From contig REAZ01000009.1 in the NCBI GenBank assembly GCA_004294445.1, positions 1-64,000 on the forward strand: a DNA stretch of 64,000 nt. Reading direction: 5' to 3'. How positions within the stretch are numbered: position 1 is the stretch's first letter; the number at the start of each line of letters is the position of its first letter. The stretch comes from Cytophagales bacterium. GTDB lineage: Bacteria; Bacteroidota; Bacteroidia; Cytophagales; Thermoflexibacteraceae. The notes under the pieces are model-generated. The model was given only the letters and a program-made list of their open reading frames with translations. It was not told the DNA's origin and ran no database searches. The position numbers and the translations under genes were made by a program. Shown here one piece after another: positions 45,060-53,918 of the stretch.

Positions 45060-45770
45060 ATGGGAAGAGCATTTGAAGCCCGCCGCTCACGCAAAGAGAA
45101 AAGGTGGGACTTGATGTCAAAAACATTTACAAAATTAGGGCGAGAGATAGCCATGGCGGTAAAGCAAGGAGGAGCAGACCCCGAAACGAATGCTCGCTTG
45201 CGTATGGTAGTACAGAACGCTCGCGGTGCGAATATGCCCAAAGACCGCATAGACAATGCCATCAAGAAGGCTTCTTCAAAAGAAGAGGGTAACTTTGAAG
45301 AAATGGTCTATGAAGGCTATGCCCCGCATGGCATAGGCGTAGTCGTAGAATGTACTACTGATAACCCTACCCGTACTGTAGCGATGGTACGTATGCACTT
45401 TAACCGTTCGGGAGGTGCTTTGGGCAAATCTGGCTCTTTGGATTTCAATTTCCAACGCAAAGGTATTTTTACGATTGCCTCGCAAGGTTTGAGCAAAGAC
45501 GACCTTGAGCTTGAGCTAATAGATTTTGGGGCAGAAGAAATTTATGACGGTGAAGAAGGAAGTTTTGTTGTCCAAACCTCTTTCACAGATTTTGGAATCA
45601 TGCAAAAAGCGTTAGAAGACAAAAAAATAAACGTCATCAGTGCAAAACTACAACGCCTCCCCAATACAACAACAACGCTTACCGAAGAGCAAGCGGAAGA
45701 AGTATTGGACTTGATTGATAAGTTTGAGGAAGAAGATGACGTGCAGGCTGTTTTCCATAATTTGGCATAA
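45060..45770 (+). CDS. YebC/PmpR family regulatory protein
   Basis: 236 residues. It starts MGRAFEARRSRKEKRWDLMS and has KTFTKLGREIAMAVKQGGADPE and NMPKDRIDNAIKKAS, all hallmarks of the family. Known members bind DNA as regulators or, as shown more recently for some, help ribosomes through difficult sequences. The length is normal. The next gene's ATG follows the stop directly, so it is co-translated with purM. Confidence 0.93.
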   Translation: MGRAFEARRSRKEKRWDLMSKTFTKLGREIAMAVKQGGADPETNARLRMVVQNARGANMPKDRIDNAIKKASSKEEGNFEEMVYEGYAPHGIGVVVECTTDNPTRTVAMVRMHFNRSGGALGKSGSLDFNFQRKGIFTIASQGLSKDDLELELIDFGAEEIYDGEEGSFVVQTSFTDFGIMQKALEDKKINVISAKLQRLPNTTTTLTEEQAEEVLDLIDKFEEEDDVQAVFHNLA

Positions 45771-46940
45771 ATGAAAACGCAAGAACGCTATCAGCAACGA
45801 GGGGTTTCTGCCTCCAAAGAAGACGTACATAGTGCTATCAAAAATTTAGATAAAGGCTTGTTTCCGCAAGCCTTTTGCAAAATAGTCCCTGACCTGCTTA
45901 CTGCCGATAGTGAGTACTGTTGCATCATGCACGCTGACGGAGCGGGTACAAAATCTGCGTTGGCGTACCTCTATTGGCGAGAAACAGGCGATATATCAGT
46001 TTGGAAGGGCATAGCTCAAGATGCCATAGTGATGAATCTCGATGATTTGCTATGCGTAGGTGCTACTGATAATATTTTGCTTTCCTCTATCATTAACCGC
46101 AATAAAAACCTTATTTCTGGGGAAATTATTTCGGCGATCATCAACGGAACTGAGGAAATTTTGGAAACCCTACGCAATTACGGCATTGGCATCTATAGCA
46201 CAGGCGGCGAAACCGCAGACTTGGGCGACTTGGTGCGAACTGTAACCGTAGATAGCACTGTAGTAGCCCGAATGAAAAGAAGTGAGGTAATTTCTAACCA
46301 TAAAATCGCTGAAAATGATGCAATTATAGGATTCGCCTCTTCTGGGCAAGCCAATTATGAAACCGAATACAACGGCGGCATGGGCAGCAATGGACTTACT
46401 TCGGCACGGCATGACGTTTTCCATAAGCTATTAGCACAAAAATATCCTGAAAGTTTTGACCCCGCCCTTCCTTCAGACTTGGTGTATTCGGGTAGCCGAA
46501 GCCTCACCGAAAATTATAAAAATCTGCCTATTGATATTGGCAAATTGGTACTTTCGCCCACCCGTACCTACGCCCCCGTGATGAAAAAAATATTGGAAAA
46601 TCATAGGCAAAATATTCATGGTTTGGTGCATTGTAGCGGTGGTGGGCAAACGAAAATCTTACATTTTGTAGATAATCTGCACATTATCAAAGATAATCTG
46701 TTTGCTTGTCCTCCTCTTTTCGAGCTTATTCAGAGCGAAAGCGGCACAGATTGGAAAGAAATGTATAAGGTGTTCAACATGGGGCATCGAATGGAAGTAT
46801 ATATTGCTGAAAAGCACGCCCAAGAAATCATAGATATTGCACTCTCTTTTGGCATAGAAGCCCAAATTATCGGCAGGGTAGAAAAAGCAGATACAAAAAA
46901 ACTCACTATCAAGAGTGAGTTCGGAACGTTTGACTATTAG
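45771..46940 (+). CDS. purM: Phosphoribosylformylglycinamidine cyclo-ligase (AIR synthase)
   Basis: 389 residues, of the longer Bacteroidota type. Motifs are MHADGAGTKSALAYLYW, the metal-binding stretch IVMNLDDLLCVGATDNILLS, STGGETADLGDLVRT, and GMGSNGLTSARHDVF. It closes the imidazole ring of AIR in purine synthesis using ATP. It begins immediately after the yebC stop. The 3' end is followed by a hairpin at 46979-47009. Confidence 0.92.
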   Translation: MKTQERYQQRGVSASKEDVHSAIKNLDKGLFPQAFCKIVPDLLTADSEYCCIMHADGAGTKSALAYLYWRETGDISVWKGIAQDAIVMNLDDLLCVGATDNILLSSIINRNKNLISGEIISAIINGTEEILETLRNYGIGIYSTGGETADLGDLVRTVTVDSTVVARMKRSEVISNHKIAENDAIIGFASSGQANYETEYNGGMGSNGLTSARHDVFHKLLAQKYPESFDPALPSDLVYSGSRSLTENYKNLPIDIGKLVLSPTRTYAPVMKKILENHRQNIHGLVHCSGGGQTKILHFVDNLHIIKDNLFACPPLFELIQSESGTDWKEMYKVFNMGHRMEVYIAEKHAQEIIDIALSFGIEAQIIGRVEKADTKKLTIKSEFGTFDY

Positions 46941-47288
46941 AAATATAAGATAGCAGTACCATAAGATTTTTGGAAAAAAACAGAGATTGTTAGTAATCAC
47001 AATCTCTGCTTTCTGAAAATTTATACACCTGCTATAAAAATTTTCTATATTTTCCAATAAAAGCCCATCACTTTTAAAATCTATCAAATTATACCTTATC
47101 CTGCCTTTGCCATCTTTATCTTTGTAAAGTAGGCTTTGAGGGGAAACATCTATATCCGTAAGCAAGCAAATTTTTGAATTGTTTTCATATAAATTTTGTG
47201 TTTGATTTACAGTACAATATTCGCAAAAGGGCAGCGAAATGTTTATGAAGGAAAAGCTAAACAAAACTTAAAGGTGGGAAAATGAGGC
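46941..47288. other. Intergenic region after purM
   Basis: 348 bases. Besides the hairpin at 46979-47009, a minus-strand frame runs through here into purM, but it reads straight through the hairpin and is not credible as a complete gene. Part of it (NLYENNSKICLLTDIDVSPQ) has protein-like composition and could be a worn gene fragment. Confidence 0.35.
46979..47009 (+). terminator. Hairpin after purM
   Basis: CAGAGATTGT and ACAATCTCTG pair perfectly around an 11-base loop, about 40 bases after the purM stop. Confidence 0.65.
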
Positions 47289-47984
47289 TTACTTTTTCTT
47301 CAGTCCTACGCCTTCATAAATCTTTTTAATTGGCAGCTTTACATTTACGGAGGGCATTTCTACCGTTTTGTCTAAGCCTTCTATGAGGTTATTTTCCCAC
47401 TTTTCTTTGGTTTTTTTGATGTACTGCTCCGCTTTGGCTTCGTCTTGGGAAAACATGATGTATTCTTGCAAAGAATCTATGCTTCGGTACTCCTCCAATT
47501 TGTCCGTTTTGTCTATTTTTTCAGTCGAAGGCGACCAAATCTCTATCAAGGCTATAGGATTAGTGAGTTGATTTTTTTCGTTAAAAATTTTCTCTTTAGT
47601 AGTAAGTATGCCATCTGCAATTCTGCTATTCGTTTTGTTAGGAATAGCAAGGTTGTTGGTTTCAGCCACATAGTCAAACTTTTCTTCATCTAACTGTTTT
47701 GCTATCTGCATATTAAGATTGGTAGCAATAATTTGATGTTCTTTGCTTGATTTCATAAGGTTGTATGATTCAATAAGTTGTAAAAATTTTTCCCAAGAGT
47801 AGGCAGGGCTTAAAATAAAATCGACAAGGTCTATCGGCAGGAGTTCTTGGGTATATCTCCAGTAAATCTCTCCTTCTACATACTCAAAAGGCGAGCCTTC
47901 CCCTACTTTTTCGCAGATTTGCTCATACTCTTCCCAAGTATAAAGCGAAATCTGTGGCTGTTTTATCTCTGTTTGGATAAGCAT
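47289..47984 (-). CDS. Uma2 family (DUF820) putative endonuclease
   Basis: 231 residues. The PD-(D/E)xK-type core is suggested by NSRIADGILTTKEK near residue 117, PIALIEIWSPSTEKIDKTDKLEEY near 140-163 (E-x-W-SPST-x-D-x-K is the family signature), and QEYIMFSQDEAKAEQY. Uma2 proteins resemble Holliday-junction-type nucleases and are often multicopy; their role is unknown. It is divergent from the two-component operon. Its codons are A/T-rich. Confidence 0.8.
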   Translation of the reverse strand: MLIQTEIKQPQISLYTWEEYEQICEKVGEGSPFEYVEGEIYWRYTQELLPIDLVDFILSPAYSWEKFLQLIESYNLMKSSKEHQIIATNLNMQIAKQLDEEKFDYVAETNNLAIPNKTNSRIADGILTTKEKIFNEKNQLTNPIALIEIWSPSTEKIDKTDKLEEYRSIDSLQEYIMFSQDEAKAEQYIKKTKEKWENNLIEGLDKTVEMPSVNVKLPIKKIYEGVGLKKK

Positions 47985-48124
47985 ATTTTTCTATTTTTGA
48001 GCTAATTTACTAATTTTTACTGAATTTTTCGCCTTTTTCCTTTATTTTTTTCTGAATACAATGAAGGAAAACTTAAACAAAACTTAAATCTTTGAGGGAT
48101 TTAGACTATTTTTTTCTTTATTTT

Positions 48125-48132
48125 TACTTTTG
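48125..48132 (+). promoter_or_regulatory. -7 box TACTTTTG four bases before the kinase ATG
   Basis: It exactly matches TAnnTTTG, but its last base is 48132 and the ATG is at 48137. Transcription would begin at or next to the start codon, implying a leaderless mRNA, unless translation begins at a later ATG (48176). Confidence 0.45.
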
Positions 48133-48136
48133 AGGC

Positions 48137-49594
48137 ATGAAAAAGTCAGTATATATTATCCTTCTTGCTTTGATGAGCTTTCCAGTAGGCTTAATAACGG
48201 GCTTGGAAGTAGCCATGCTACAACGGCTATATGACAAGGCAAAGACAAACTTCGCTAATGACGTAAAAATGGCTGTAGGTGAAGCGCAGTATGTCTATTC
48301 GTTATGGGTAAGCCATACTTCTAACGAAAAAGACAGTAAATCTTATAGCTCACTCTATGTCAATCCAGATAGTACCTTTTGGTTACTTACTGCTTTCTCT
48401 ACGCAGGCTTATCCCAAGCTCGATTTCAAGCCAGATACGTTACTCCCTCAAATTAGAAAAGCACAATTTGAGAGATTTAGGAACGAGTTAGAGCAAAGTC
48501 GGAGAAAAGAAAATAAGCGGCTGAAGGAATATTATGTACTAAGAAGTATTCAATATTGTGTGGATTGTGATAAAAATAGCGTAAGCATTGCCCAGATTTT
48601 CCCGATGGATTCTTTGCTCAAAGCCAAATTGGCAGAGAAAAAAATAAAGCAGGATTTTGAATTTGCTTTTTTCAACGAGCAAGAAAATAAATATAGTTTT
48701 TTGCCCCAAACTATTGATAAGCAGCTTTTTGATAGTACAAAACACAAGTTTGCTTTTAATGAAAGAGAAGAATTATGCTTGTATTTTCCGAAAGAAAATG
48801 AGGAAGTTTGGCGTTCTTTGCTTGTACCTTTTATCGCCTCTTTGGTGTTGGTGTTGATTTCTATGATTTGCTATGGCTTGGCAGCACGAATGCTTACTAA
48901 GCAAAAAAAGTTAGATGCTATGAAAAATGACTTTATCAATAATGTAACACATGAGCTAAAAACCCCAATAGCAACCATTGCTTTTGCTACGGCAAACATT
49001 GAAAATGAGCAAGTTTTACAAAATCCAGAGGCAATTAAGCAGTTTACTAAAGTCATCAAAGAAGAAAATAAGCGGCTTAATTTGCAGGTAGAGAAGGTTT
49101 TACAGGCGGCAATCATAGATAAAAAAGCATTAGAACTAAAAAAAGAGAGTGTAAATATGCACTTGCTCATCAATCAGTTGGCTGATGCTTACGAGTTAAA
49201 AATTGGAAAAAAGGGCAAAATTAATAGGCGACTCAATGCGGCAAAGGCTGAAGTAATTGGCGATAGTTTTCACCTTTCCAATGCCATTTCTAATTTGTTG
49301 GACAATGCCATAAAGTATTCTTATGAAGAAATTGATATTAGCATCCTGACGGAAAGTAATGATAAGTATTTGAAAATCAGGATAACGGACAGGGGCTTGG
49401 GAATCAGCAGAGAGCAGCAAAAAATGATTTTCGAACGATTTTATCGTGTGCCTACTGGCAATATTCACAATGTAAAAGGCTTTGGCTTGGGACTGAGCTA
49501 TGTCAAAGAAATAGTAGAAAAGCACAAGGGGAAAATTTTTGTAGAAAGTAAGTTAGGCAAGGGCAGTATCTTTATCATAGAGTTACCATTATGA
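48137..49594 (+). CDS. Sensor histidine kinase
   Basis: 485 residues. A membrane helix at about 5-28, a periplasmic domain of about 200 residues, and a second helix near 230-252 lead into HisKA. The H-box is NNVTHELKTP with phospho-acceptor His272. The ATPase domain shows the N box SNLLDNAIKYS, the G1 box ITDRGLGIS, an F box FERFYR, and GFGLGLSYV. It overlaps the response regulator gene by 4 bases (ATGA), so they are translationally coupled. Its architecture resembles the RprX-type kinases of Bacteroidota. The signal is unknown. Confidence 0.92.
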   Translation: MKKSVYIILLALMSFPVGLITGLEVAMLQRLYDKAKTNFANDVKMAVGEAQYVYSLWVSHTSNEKDSKSYSSLYVNPDSTFWLLTAFSTQAYPKLDFKPDTLLPQIRKAQFERFRNELEQSRRKENKRLKEYYVLRSIQYCVDCDKNSVSIAQIFPMDSLLKAKLAEKKIKQDFEFAFFNEQENKYSFLPQTIDKQLFDSTKHKFAFNEREELCLYFPKENEEVWRSLLVPFIASLVLVLISMICYGLAARMLTKQKKLDAMKNDFINNVTHELKTPIATIAFATANIENEQVLQNPEAIKQFTKVIKEENKRLNLQVEKVLQAAIIDKKALELKKESVNMHLLINQLADAYELKIGKKGKINRRLNAAKAEVIGDSFHLSNAISNLLDNAIKYSYEEIDISILTESNDKYLKIRITDRGLGISREQQKMIFERFYRVPTGNIHNVKGFGLGLSYVKEIVEKHKGKIFVESKLGKGSIFIIELPL

Positions 49595-50295
49595 AAAAAC
49601 AACAAATTCTTCTCGCAGAAGACGACACAAACTTCGGCATGATGCTCAAGATATTTTTGGAAATGAATGGCTTTCAAATCACGCTTTGCGAAGATGGAAA
49701 TTTGGCGGTGCAGTCATTCAAAGAAAATGACTTTGATTTGTGTATTTTAGACATTATGATGCCACATTTAGATGGGTTTTCGGTCGCAGATACGATTATC
49801 AAAAGCAAAAAAGATATTCCTTTTGTTTTTCTTACTGCCAAAGCCCTCAAAGAAGACCAAGTAAAAGGCTATAAATTAGGGGCGGCAGACTATCTGATAA
49901 AGCCTTTTGACCCTGAAATTTTGTTGCTGAAAATCCAAGCTTTACTCAAAAATAAAGAAGGGAAATCAAGAGAAATTACCATTTTCCAACTTGGTAACTT
50001 TACATTTGATTACGAAAAAAGATTGCTCATTTTGAATGAGAAAATAGAAAAACTAAGCCCGAAGGAAGCCGAACTGCTCAAACTTTTGTGCGAAAGAAAA
50101 GATGATATACTTTCTCACGAGGAAGCCTTGATAAAAATTTGGAAAAATGATGACTATTTTACCAAGCAAAGTATGAACGTTTTTATCACAAAACTTCGCA
50201 AATACCTAAGCCAAGATAGTGACTATGAGATAGAAATAGAAAATTTACACAGCAAAGGATTCGTGCTGAAGTGGGAAAAGGTCAAGTATTCATAG
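49591..50295 (+). CDS. OmpR/RprY-type response regulator
   Basis: 234 residues. The receiver domain has acidic residues Asp11/Asp12 in LLAEDD, phospho-acceptor Asp54 in ILDIMMPHLDG, the Thr in FVFLTAK, and Lys in YLIKPFDPE. A winged-helix DNA-binding domain follows from about 130 (KLSPKEAELLKLLCERKDDI and TKQSMNVFITKLRKYLSQDS). It pairs with the overlapping upstream kinase and should act as a transcription factor. Targets cannot be told from the window. Confidence 0.93.
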   Translation: MKKQQILLAEDDTNFGMMLKIFLEMNGFQITLCEDGNLAVQSFKENDFDLCILDIMMPHLDGFSVADTIIKSKKDIPFVFLTAKALKEDQVKGYKLGAADYLIKPFDPEILLLKIQALLKNKEGKSREITIFQLGNFTFDYEKRLLILNEKIEKLSPKEAELLKLLCERKDDILSHEEALIKIWKNDDYFTKQSMNVFITKLRKYLSQDSDYEIEIENLHSKGFVLKWEKVKYS

Positions 50296-50587
50296 AAAAC
50301 GCATTACTTCACCCTCAAATTCAGCTAATAAAGAAGAAACTTTTGAATGGTACAAGCAACAGCACATTCGTCTGTTTGGCATGGAGATTATTTTTTGTGC
50401 TGAAACCGTTTATGCCTTTTCTTTCTTATTTTTTATTGCTTTATTTAGGAAAGGGATGGCGAAAGTATTGGAAATAATATCAGAAAACCTAAGTATTATG
50501 ATTCGTAGGCAGGCTAAAGAAAAAGGTAGTCCCCTTTCCCTGCTCACTTACTATCCATATAATCTCATTGTCTTTGCTTGGCAATAA
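50282..50587 (+). pseudogene. Possible remnant of a membrane-protein gene
   Basis: One plus-strand frame is open from within the response-regulator end to a TAA at 50585-50587. It has protein-like sequence: FEWYKQQHIRLFGMEIIF, a hydrophobic helix, then GMAKVLEIISENLSIMIRRQ. The only ATG is internal (50381), so at best it makes 68 residues. It may be the 3' end of a lost gene. This covers most of the 332-base gap between the response regulator and the GHKL gene. Confidence 0.3.
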
Positions 50588-50592
50588 ATATA

Positions 50593-50624
50593 TTTGTAAG
50601 AATTGCAAAAAACTATTATTTTTG
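50593..50624 (+). promoter_or_regulatory. Promoter of the GHKL-receiver-HNH operon (TTTG-N20-TATTTTTG)
   Basis: TTTG at 50593-50596 and TATTTTTG at 50617-50624 are separated by 20 bases, the ideal Bacteroidota -33/-7 layout. The ATG follows 3 bases after the -7 box, so the mRNA would be leaderless or nearly so. This rules out the TTG at 50568 as the start. Confidence 0.65.
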
Positions 50625-50627
50625 AAT

Positions 50628-53246
50628 ATGGAAACTAAAAAAATACCCTTCACTGTAACTGCAAGAACAGCACGACTCATAGGACGTGAAAACGTAACCA
50701 ATGCCGAAGGTGCAGTGATTGAGTTGGTAAAAAATGGTTATGATGCAGACGGTCGTGTATGTTTGGTGTATATTGACAATAGGTATCACAAAATACCAAG
50801 CAGTTTAACTACCGAAGAATATCAATTATTTTGCGAAGAAACTAAGCATAACTCCTTGATTAGCAAGTATTATGAATTTAGTTTAATTGCTTATAATCTC
50901 AAAAATAATATTCCTGAAAACATTTTATCTGAATTACGTAGTTTTTTTAGACAAAAAAACGTGATGTATATTTTTGATAATGGCGTGGGCATGACAGATG
51001 ATATTATCCTTAAACAATGGATGAAGATAGGAACAGCCAATAAACTCGATGACTATGAATCAGAATTAGGGAGAGTAAAAGCAGGTGCGAAGGGAATTGG
51101 TCGTTTTGCTCTTGACCGTTTAGGAAGCAGATGTAAGATGTTCACTTTTCCAAAAAATAAGGAAAAAAGCAATAGTTTATGGGAAGTAAATTGGGAAGAC
51201 TTTGAAAAACAAAATGCTACTATTCAAGAAGTTACTGCAAATTTGACTACAAATATTCCAAAACAATATGCAGATATTTTGCAAGAAGAATTTTCAGCTA
51301 CTCGAGATTCAAAATTACAAGAAACTCTCACCAAATATGATTTTCGACACGGCACATTATTCAAAATTTCGGGCTTGCGTGATGAATGGCACGAAAAAGC
51401 TATGAAAAATTTGTTTAGCAGTTTAGAAATTCTTACACCACCCAATAGCGAAACAACAGATACCGAAAATAATAAATTTGCAGTTTTTTTATACTCTACT
51501 TTCTACGAAAACTATAATGGAAAAGTAAATCACGAGGCTTTTGATGATTATGATTATAAACTTTTTGCAGAATATTTAGCAGACGAAAAGCATACCATAC
51601 GCATACATATATGGCGAAATGAAATTAACAAGCAATTACTGTTAGCAAATAAAGATATTTTTGAATATCCTGATATGAAACAATTCCCTTTTGATAGAAA
51701 AACTATTGAAAAAGGAGATTTTGAACAATATTATACTGTTTTTGACCTTTTAAAAGGCGAACAAACAGAAGAATTAGAAAGATTAGTTAAGCAATTAGGG
51801 AAATTTGATTTTACCTTTTATTTTCTAAAAGGAAGTATTGGAAAAGGAGAAGACCGTCTTAAATTTTATTTTAGAGAATTTAATGCTTCACAAAGACGAG
51901 AATGGTTGAGTAAGTTTGGTGGCATTCGTATTTATAGAGATAATTTTCGAGTAAGACCTTATGGAGAACCAAATACAAGTGCCTATGATTGGCTGCAATT
52001 AGGTGAGAAATCAAGTGGTTTGTCTGTTGTTGCTAAAAAATATAATTTTAAGGTAAGACCTAATCAAGTAACAGGAATTATCAATATTTCACGAATTTAT
52101 AATGAAAACTTAGCAGATAAATCGGGCAGGGAAGGATTGCAAGAAAATGAAACTTTTGCTTTATTCAAAGACATTGTAGATGGCATTATTAAAATTTTTG
52201 AAGATGACCGTAGTACCATTGCTTACAATTTAGATAAATTATATAAATCTAATAGAAAAGCTGAGGAATTAAAAGAGAAGGCTGAATTAGCATTGGAAAA
52301 GCAAAAAATTGCAGACCAGCGTAACGAAAATTTGTTACAAGGGGCAAATATTTTTAGTAACTTTATTGGAAAAATAGAAAAAGGAGAGAAACCGTCAGAA
52401 AATGAAATTCAAGAAGCTAAAAATGCTTTCGAGCAAAGTAAAACTTTTCAAGATGCTTATATTGCTATTCGTGAGGAAGTAGAGGAAAAAGATGAAGAAC
52501 TTAAATTAATGCGAAGTTTGGCAAGTGCAGGGCTAATGATTGCAGGTTTTGCACATGAGTTTAATAGGTTAAGTAAGGAACTTAACAGTCAAGTTCCCTT
52601 TTTAATAGACTATACAAAACGTCTTATCCCAGAAGATAAATTAGCCACATTGAGAAAGCAGCAAAATCCAATTCTTATTGCTGAGGAAATCCAAGAATTA
52701 CATAATCAATTAGAAACTTGGATAAGTTTTGCCTTTGGCATTACACAAAAAGAAAGACGTAAAAGAAAATTAACCAACTTAAATGCTTATTTTGATAAAT
52801 TTATTCAGACTTGGACACATTTATTAGCAGATAGGTATGTAAATATCACATTTACAGCTTCTGAGGAAAATATTTATTTAAAAATTTTTGAAATAGATTT
52901 CAATACTATTTTTGAAAATCTCTTAATAAATTCTATTGAGGCTTTTCAAAAAACAAATAATAACGCAGTAGAAAAAAGTATTACGATTGAATTGATAAAA
53001 TTAGATAATCAAATTAGTATTAATTATCGTGATACAGGTACAGGTTTGTCTCCAATTTTTAAAGACCCTTATTTGATTTTTAGACCTTTTGAAACAACGA
53101 AAAAAGATGATTTAGGCAATGATACGGGAACAGGTTTAGGAATGTGGCTGCTAAAATCTACTGTTGATGAGTATAAAGGTGAAATAAAGTTGTTAGAAAT
53201 AGTGAATGGTTTTGCTTTAAATATTACTTTTGAATATAAAAATTAA
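50628..53246 (+). CDS. Double GHKL ATPase: MORC/Hsp90-like N-terminus plus histidine-kinase-like C-terminus
   Basis: 872 residues from ATG 50628, a start set by the promoter. The N-terminal GHKL ATPase has its N box at E32-L-V-K-N36 with Asp39, G1 at DNGVGM (117-122) and G2 at GAKGIG (153-158), as in paraMORC, MutL and Hsp90 proteins. A long middle region follows, ending in a K/E-rich coiled coil (about 545-620). Then comes a HisKA-like helix GLMIAGFAHEFNRL with His643, and a second ATPase domain: N box ENLLINS ending near Asn768, G1 DTGTGL from 802, and G2 DTGTGLGMW from 832. There is no signal peptide or membrane helix. I infer a cytosolic sensor that could phosphorylate the receiver protein encoded 6 bases downstream. 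Confidence 0.82.
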   Translation: METKKIPFTVTARTARLIGRENVTNAEGAVIELVKNGYDADGRVCLVYIDNRYHKIPSSLTTEEYQLFCEETKHNSLISKYYEFSLIAYNLKNNIPENILSELRSFFRQKNVMYIFDNGVGMTDDIILKQWMKIGTANKLDDYESELGRVKAGAKGIGRFALDRLGSRCKMFTFPKNKEKSNSLWEVNWEDFEKQNATIQEVTANLTTNIPKQYADILQEEFSATRDSKLQETLTKYDFRHGTLFKISGLRDEWHEKAMKNLFSSLEILTPPNSETTDTENNKFAVFLYSTFYENYNGKVNHEAFDDYDYKLFAEYLADEKHTIRIHIWRNEINKQLLLANKDIFEYPDMKQFPFDRKTIEKGDFEQYYTVFDLLKGEQTEELERLVKQLGKFDFTFYFLKGSIGKGEDRLKFYFREFNASQRREWLSKFGGIRIYRDNFRVRPYGEPNTSAYDWLQLGEKSSGLSVVAKKYNFKVRPNQVTGIINISRIYNENLADKSGREGLQENETFALFKDIVDGIIKIFEDDRSTIAYNLDKLYKSNRKAEELKEKAELALEKQKIADQRNENLLQGANIFSNFIGKIEKGEKPSENEIQEAKNAFEQSKTFQDAYIAIREEVEEKDEELKLMRSLASAGLMIAGFAHEFNRLSKELNSQVPFLIDYTKRLIPEDKLATLRKQQNPILIAEEIQELHNQLETWISFAFGITQKERRKRKLTNLNAYFDKFIQTWTHLLADRYVNITFTASEENIYLKIFEIDFNTIFENLLINSIEAFQKTNNNAVEKSITIELIKLDNQISINYRDTGTGLSPIFKDPYLIFRPFETTKKDDLGNDTGTGLGMWLLKSTVDEYKGEIKLLEIVNGFALNITFEYKN

Positions 53247-53252
53247 AAGCAA

Positions 53253-53915
53253 ATGGAAAATACATATAAATTGGGTATTGTTGATGAATATGAAGGAGAT
53301 ATTAATACGCTTTTTCGTTTCTTCGATTTATACTATCCTGAAATAGAAATAGTTACCATAGAATTATCACCTGATATAAATCAAATCATAGATAATATCA
53401 TTAGTAGTCATGTTGATGCAGTAGCTATTGACTTTAATTTGAATGAATATGCAAAAATACCATTTCCTTTTCAAGGAAATATAATTTTAGACACATTGGA
53501 AAAGCTATTGCCTGACTTCCCAGCTATGATATTTACAAACTATACTGCGGATTCCGAAAAAACATCTCCAAAACCTGATTCTTTTTTAGTGATACAAAAA
53601 AAGTATTTTACTCCTAAGTATAAAGATAGTGAAGGTTTAGAATTTGCTCGCAAAATCAAAAGTAAAATAGAAAAATACAAACGTAACCTTGCCGAAAAAC
53701 AAGAACAACTAATTGCTTTACACAACAAACAAATGAAGGTCGAGCTTACGTTGCCTGAACAAACAGAGTTAATAGAACTTGACGAATATTTGGAAAAGGC
53801 AACAGGTGGAAAGTCTTTTTTACCAAAAGATTGGAAAAAGCCTGATACGCTGAAAAAAATTAATGACTTAGCAGATACAGCAGAAAAACTATTAGCAGAA
53901 CTCAAAAAACAATAG
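53253..53915 (+). CDS. Receiver-like response regulator without DNA-binding domain
   Basis: 220 residues. The N-terminal 125 residues follow the receiver pattern: acidic pair D11-E12 after strand 1, phospho-acceptor candidate Asp60 in AVAIDFNLNEY, Thr95 in MIFTNYT, and Lys116/117 in VIQKKYF. The rest is a K/E/L/Q-rich coiled coil plus a short helical tail; there is no winged helix or HTH. Output is therefore likely to be protein-protein contact, perhaps with the nuclease encoded 3 bases downstream. Spacings of 6 and 3 bases to its neighbours show a single operon. The fold call rests on motif spacing. Confidence 0.7.
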   Translation: MENTYKLGIVDEYEGDINTLFRFFDLYYPEIEIVTIELSPDINQIIDNIISSHVDAVAIDFNLNEYAKIPFPFQGNIILDTLEKLLPDFPAMIFTNYTADSEKTSPKPDSFLVIQKKYFTPKYKDSEGLEFARKIKSKIEKYKRNLAEKQEQLIALHNKQMKVELTLPEQTELIELDEYLEKATGGKSFLPKDWKKPDTLKKINDLADTAEKLLAELKKQ

Positions 53916-53918
53916 ACT

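Noticed and set aside
46659-47264. A 201-codon minus-strand frame overlapping the 3' end of purM
   Set aside because: It reads through a hairpin and then antisense through conserved purM sequence; composition there is not protein-like. At most its first 75 codons are an old fragment.
50568-50627. Alternative TTG start for the GHKL protein
   Set aside because: It lies upstream of and across the consensus -33/-7 promoter, so it would not be transcribed from it, and homology begins only after ATG 50628.
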